The translations under genes and the position numbers were made by a program. The notes below the pieces were generated by a model. It worked only from the letters and a program-made list of their open reading frames with translations. It was not told the origin of the DNA and did no database searches. Below, one piece after another: positions 4,196 to 6,764 of a stretch of 6,764 bases of DNA; position 1 is the stretch's first letter; each line of letters starts with the position of its first letter. Source of the DNA: Euryarchaeota archaeon UBA128 (GTDB lineage: Archaea; Thermoplasmatota; Poseidoniia; Poseidoniales; Poseidoniaceae); assembly GCA_002496955.1 (NCBI GenBank), contig DALZ01000139.1, forward strand, positions 1-6,764, given 5' to 3'.

Positions 4196-6763
4196 TTACA
4201 GATCGACGAATGAGAATCCACAAGTCACGCAGGTGTCAGCATCTTCTGGGCATGAAGTTGGACACACTGGGCAATCCTTACCGTTTTGCTCTGCAGAATC
4301 ATCCGGAGCATTTTCTGTGGTTGCGTCAGCCTCAGATTTTGTTTCGTTCCAGGCCTTTGCGGCTTCTTCAAGTTCTGCCTTTTTCAAATAGCCGTTGTCA
4401 TCGAGGTCGAAGTTTACTGCATGTTCAACAAAAGCATCTCTATCATCAGCGCTGATTTCGTGAGCATCCATTACTCTCAGTAGTACATCCTCTCTCCAAG
4501 TCACGTTGGGCTTGCTATCGACTTCATCGCTATCTGATGCCTCGTTTTGCGACCCCTCAGTTGGCTCTTCAGTTGGCAAGTCGCTGTCACTGCTCTCTAC
4601 CTCAGTTTCTGGCAAATCATCGGTTTCAATTTCATCACCGAAATGAACTCCGTGGAACTTATTCAATACGTCACCGTCGACTTCACCACTGCCTTTGATC
4701 TCAAAGCATACCTCTAACCGTTCGCCTTTACCAACCATGGGCACCATCCAACTTGCTTGGGTACCTACATCAGTCTCTTCTGTAGTGATTTCACAGTCGT
4801 CTCGCTTACCATTGGCTCCCTTAATATACCAATCTTTTATCTCAAAATTATTTGGAATCACGTCATTTATGTAGATGTCTTGGAGTGCAGTATCTCCATT
4901 ATTTTCAAACAAAATGAGTACTTCGTATCGACCCTTGCCACCTAGTGGAATAGCTTGTTTTCCAGCAGAGAAATCTCTTCTGTTGTGAATTACTCTTATA
5001 GCCGGTGAATCGGAGCAATCTCGACCGCATACAGGGCCAAACCTTTCAGCACTGAATTCTGCTCTAAGTGGTGCTACAACTTTTTCATTCTGTGGCGACG
5101 GGTCGGGGGCAATCAATTCATAACCTATCTTGATTTTCTTGCCTGGCTCAAGGCCAAGAGGACCTCTGGTGCCGATAGTCATGGTCAAAGTGTGACCATC
5201 ACCGTCTGGAGATTTGTATTCTTTCTCCAAAGTGATACCACTGCTAATTTCAGCCTTAAACTGCTCAAGCTCAAGTTCCTTTCCGTCAACGCTTATTTTC
5301 ATCGACTCAACATCGGGGGCTTCAAACAATCCTGGTATGTCATCAGTAATTCTCATCAGATTAATGGTTGCTGAACCACTGTTGACTAGTGTTATATCGA
5401 CTCCAACTTTTTGATTGCGGTATGATCTCAAGCCAGTAGTTGAGTATTTCTTACTGACATCAGCCTCCAATACATCAAACGAACTTTCTTCTAAGTTGAT
5501 AGAACCTTCTGTTGAGCGAACTGCGTGTGGTAGTATGGTGTAGGACAGATCATAAGTAAAGTCTGGTTCTGATGTTGCAACTACAGTCCTTTCGTCAGAT
5601 TCCCATTTGCCGTTTGGCAATACATCTTGTTCAACATCGTGAACATCGAATAATAATTCATTACTACCTTTCATTCTTACTTGTAGTTTCACTAAGTCAA
5701 CAGCAAATGATGACCGATTTTCAAATATAGTTTTGCAGATCCAATTATCTGGGCGTTCGTCTTCTCGCACTCTCATGTAAGTGAATCCTCGGCAAAACGC
5801 ATCTAACTCTTTGAAACTAAGATTCGATAATGTCGATTCAGCGGTATATGTCGCTGAGGCCGACCCTGCTTTGATGGTTTTAGTTCCTGAAACAACTATT
5901 CTTCCTTCAATTGCTAACACCTGTTTTTCGCCAGCACCTAGACTGCCAACCGTCCATGTTAGATTCTTTCCTTCTATAATTGCGTCACCGGTGTTATCAA
6001 AAATTATCTCATCAGGTATTGGTCTGGAAACTTCAACATTATCTAACGAAACCGAGCATAAATTTTCCACTTCTAACTCCAAAGCGATTGGTCCCCCCTC
6101 AGCACCGTGAGATACTGATAGTGAGCGCTCTTGGGATCGGGCAGGGTTTGTGTCTAAACGTTCGCGGAGCGCCATCATACGCATGCCTTCTACCTTATAC
6201 TTCATACTGTAATTCTTGCCAGCTTCGAGTTCGTCTACCGAAACATGATCTCCACCAATATCGGTTGAATCTGCATTGTCAAGAATTACATCTATGTCGT
6301 AGATTCTGTCGTCGGTTGAGGGATTGTTGATGGTAAGAGTTCCCTTTACCGTCTGTTTTACAATTTCGCCGTCTGCAGTTAGGGTGGCATTTTCGACTTC
6401 ATGGAGACTTCCTTCAAGTTTGTCACCAGGCACTTTTTCAACCTCATCACGAGAACGGATTGTTGCTCCAGCTTGTTCGCCAGACAAGTCATCTGGTGAC
6501 ATATTCTCTTGCTCTGCTTCGCTTTCTTCGGCAGGTATGTCGGCGAGCGGGGCTAGTAGCGGGTCGTTTGCTACAGTTGGTTCAGGTTCCGCATCATCGA
6601 CGGCAGGCGTTAGTGGTGCAAGAAGTAAATCAGCAGCACTGGAATTAGTGGTTGTCGGCGGTATTTCAGGAGGTGCTGGTGGAGTTGGTGGTGCTAGTAA
6701 TGCATCTGCCAAAGCCAAGCCCGGTGGGGCTGGAGGTGCATCCATTGGTGGCATAGGCGGCAT
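4196..6763 (-). CDS. Large multidomain protein: Pro-rich segment, DUF11-like beta-sandwich repeats, EF-hand, zinc ribbon (probably 5'-truncated)
   Basis: 855 residues are visible from an ATG at the last full codon of the window; the frame reaches the edge, so the true start may lie outside. Residues 1-80 are rich in Pro, Ala and Leu, with three LLAP motifs. Residues 80-105 are acidic. About 107-712 form roughly five beta-sandwich modules (near 107-195, 212-310, 322-430, 445-575 and 600-712) that share a motif L-x-x-G-[KE]-[KR] leading into a hydrophobic strand (at 179, 275, 538 and 677). Two read like DUF11 domains (near 225-292 and 612-692). A CGRDC pair sits at 579-583. Residues 712-755 are a Glu/Asp/Ser linker. 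An EF-hand loop, DLDDNGYLKKAE (786-797), has all calcium-ligand positions plausible. Cys831, Cys834, Cys845 and Cys848 form a zinc ribbon near the C-terminus (stop TAA at 4196-4198). No signal peptide is visible in the window, and the ribbon suggests a cytosolic end. Function is unknown. Confidence 0.82.
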   Translation of the reverse strand: MPPMPPMDAPPAPPGLALADALLAPPTPPAPPEIPPTTTNSSAADLLLAPLTPAVDDAEPEPTVANDPLLAPLADIPAEESEAEQENMSPDDLSGEQAGATIRSRDEVEKVPGDKLEGSLHEVENATLTADGEIVKQTVKGTLTINNPSTDDRIYDIDVILDNADSTDIGGDHVSVDELEAGKNYSMKYKVEGMRMMALRERLDTNPARSQERSLSVSHGAEGGPIALELEVENLCSVSLDNVEVSRPIPDEIIFDNTGDAIIEGKNLTWTVGSLGAGEKQVLAIEGRIVVSGTKTIKAGSASATYTAESTLSNLSFKELDAFCRGFTYMRVREDERPDNWICKTIFENRSSFAVDLVKLQVRMKGSNELLFDVHDVEQDVLPNGKWESDERTVVATSEPDFTYDLSYTILPHAVRSTEGSINLEESSFDVLEADVSKKYSTTGLRSYRNQKVGVDITLVNSGSATINLMRITDDIPGLFEAPDVESMKISVDGKELELEQFKAEISSGITLEKEYKSPDGDGHTLTMTIGTRGPLGLEPGKKIKIGYELIAPDPSPQNEKVVAPLRAEFSAERFGPVCGRDCSDSPAIRVIHNRRDFSAGKQAIPLGGKGRYEVLILFENNGDTALQDIYINDVIPNNFEIKDWYIKGANGKRDDCEITTEETDVGTQASWMVPMVGKGERLEVCFEIKGSGEVDGDVLNKFHGVHFGDEIETDDLPETEVESSDSDLPTEEPTEGSQNEASDSDEVDSKPNVTWREDVLLRVMDAHEISADDRDAFVEHAVNFDLDDNGYLKKAELEEAAKAWNETKSEADATTENAPDDSAEQNGKDCPVCPTSCPEDADTCVTCGFSFVDL
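6533..6709 (-). repeat. Three imperfect LLAP repeats in the Pro/Ala/Leu-rich segment
   Basis: Within the large minus-strand gene, three short units, ADALLAPPTPP (residues 19-29), AADLLLAPLTP (43-53) and ANDPLLAPLADIP (65-77), recur every 22-24 residues and are separated by Pro/Thr/Glu-rich sequence. Two copies still share ggngctagta at DNA level (near 6550 and 6690), and the middle copy has diverged. The spacing and conserved core suggest repeated short binding motifs in a disordered arm, or simple expansion of low-complexity sequence. Confidence 0.5.
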
Positions 6764-6764
6764 T

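Noticed and set aside
5980..6648. Plus-strand frames antisense to the N-terminal half of the large gene
   Set aside because: The minus frame is continuous over 855 codons with recognisable domains. The plus frames are short and compositionally odd.

Overview
The window looks like an AT-rich piece of an archaeal chromosome. The most likely source is a marine planktonic euryarchaeon of the Marine Group II/III (Poseidoniia) or wider Thermoplasmata type. The domain-level call rests on one operon, read on the minus strand, that carries an EMC3/DUF106-type membrane insertase, an archaeal cytidylate kinase (Cmk) and a Cbf5-type pseudouridine synthase with a PUA domain. This is a shortened form of the archaeal gene order that often follows secY and adk. 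The finer placement is inference from low GC, tight gene packing and long beta-rich surface proteins.

Layout: (i) 2-1030, plus strand, is the C-terminal part of an exported, C-terminally anchored surface protein with Ig/cadherin-like domains, a CARDB domain and a final transmembrane helix. (ii) 1031-1238 is a 208-bp convergent intergenic region with a candidate 21-codon small ORF and a duplicated 8-mer. (iii) 3663-1239, minus strand, is emc3-cmk-cbf5 with intergenic gaps of 4 and 0 nt, so almost certainly one transcript. (iv) 3664-3734 is a short divergent promoter region. (v) 3735-4190, plus strand, is an unrecognised 151-residue protein. (vi) 6763-4196, minus strand, is a protein of at least 855 residues, probably cut by the window edge. 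It has a Pro/Ala/Leu-rich repeat segment, about five beta-sandwich (DUF11-like) modules, an acidic linker, one EF-hand loop and a C-terminal zinc ribbon.

The operon links translation-related housekeeping tasks: membrane protein insertion, CMP/dCMP phosphorylation, and rRNA/tRNA pseudouridylation. The flanking genes are lineage-specific. I see no tRNA, rRNA, CRISPR array, transposon or phage gene. Nothing here proves a new defence or mobile system. The least ordinary items are the EMC3-like insertase with a basic tail and zinc ribbon, and the large beta-sandwich/EF-hand/zinc-ribbon protein.
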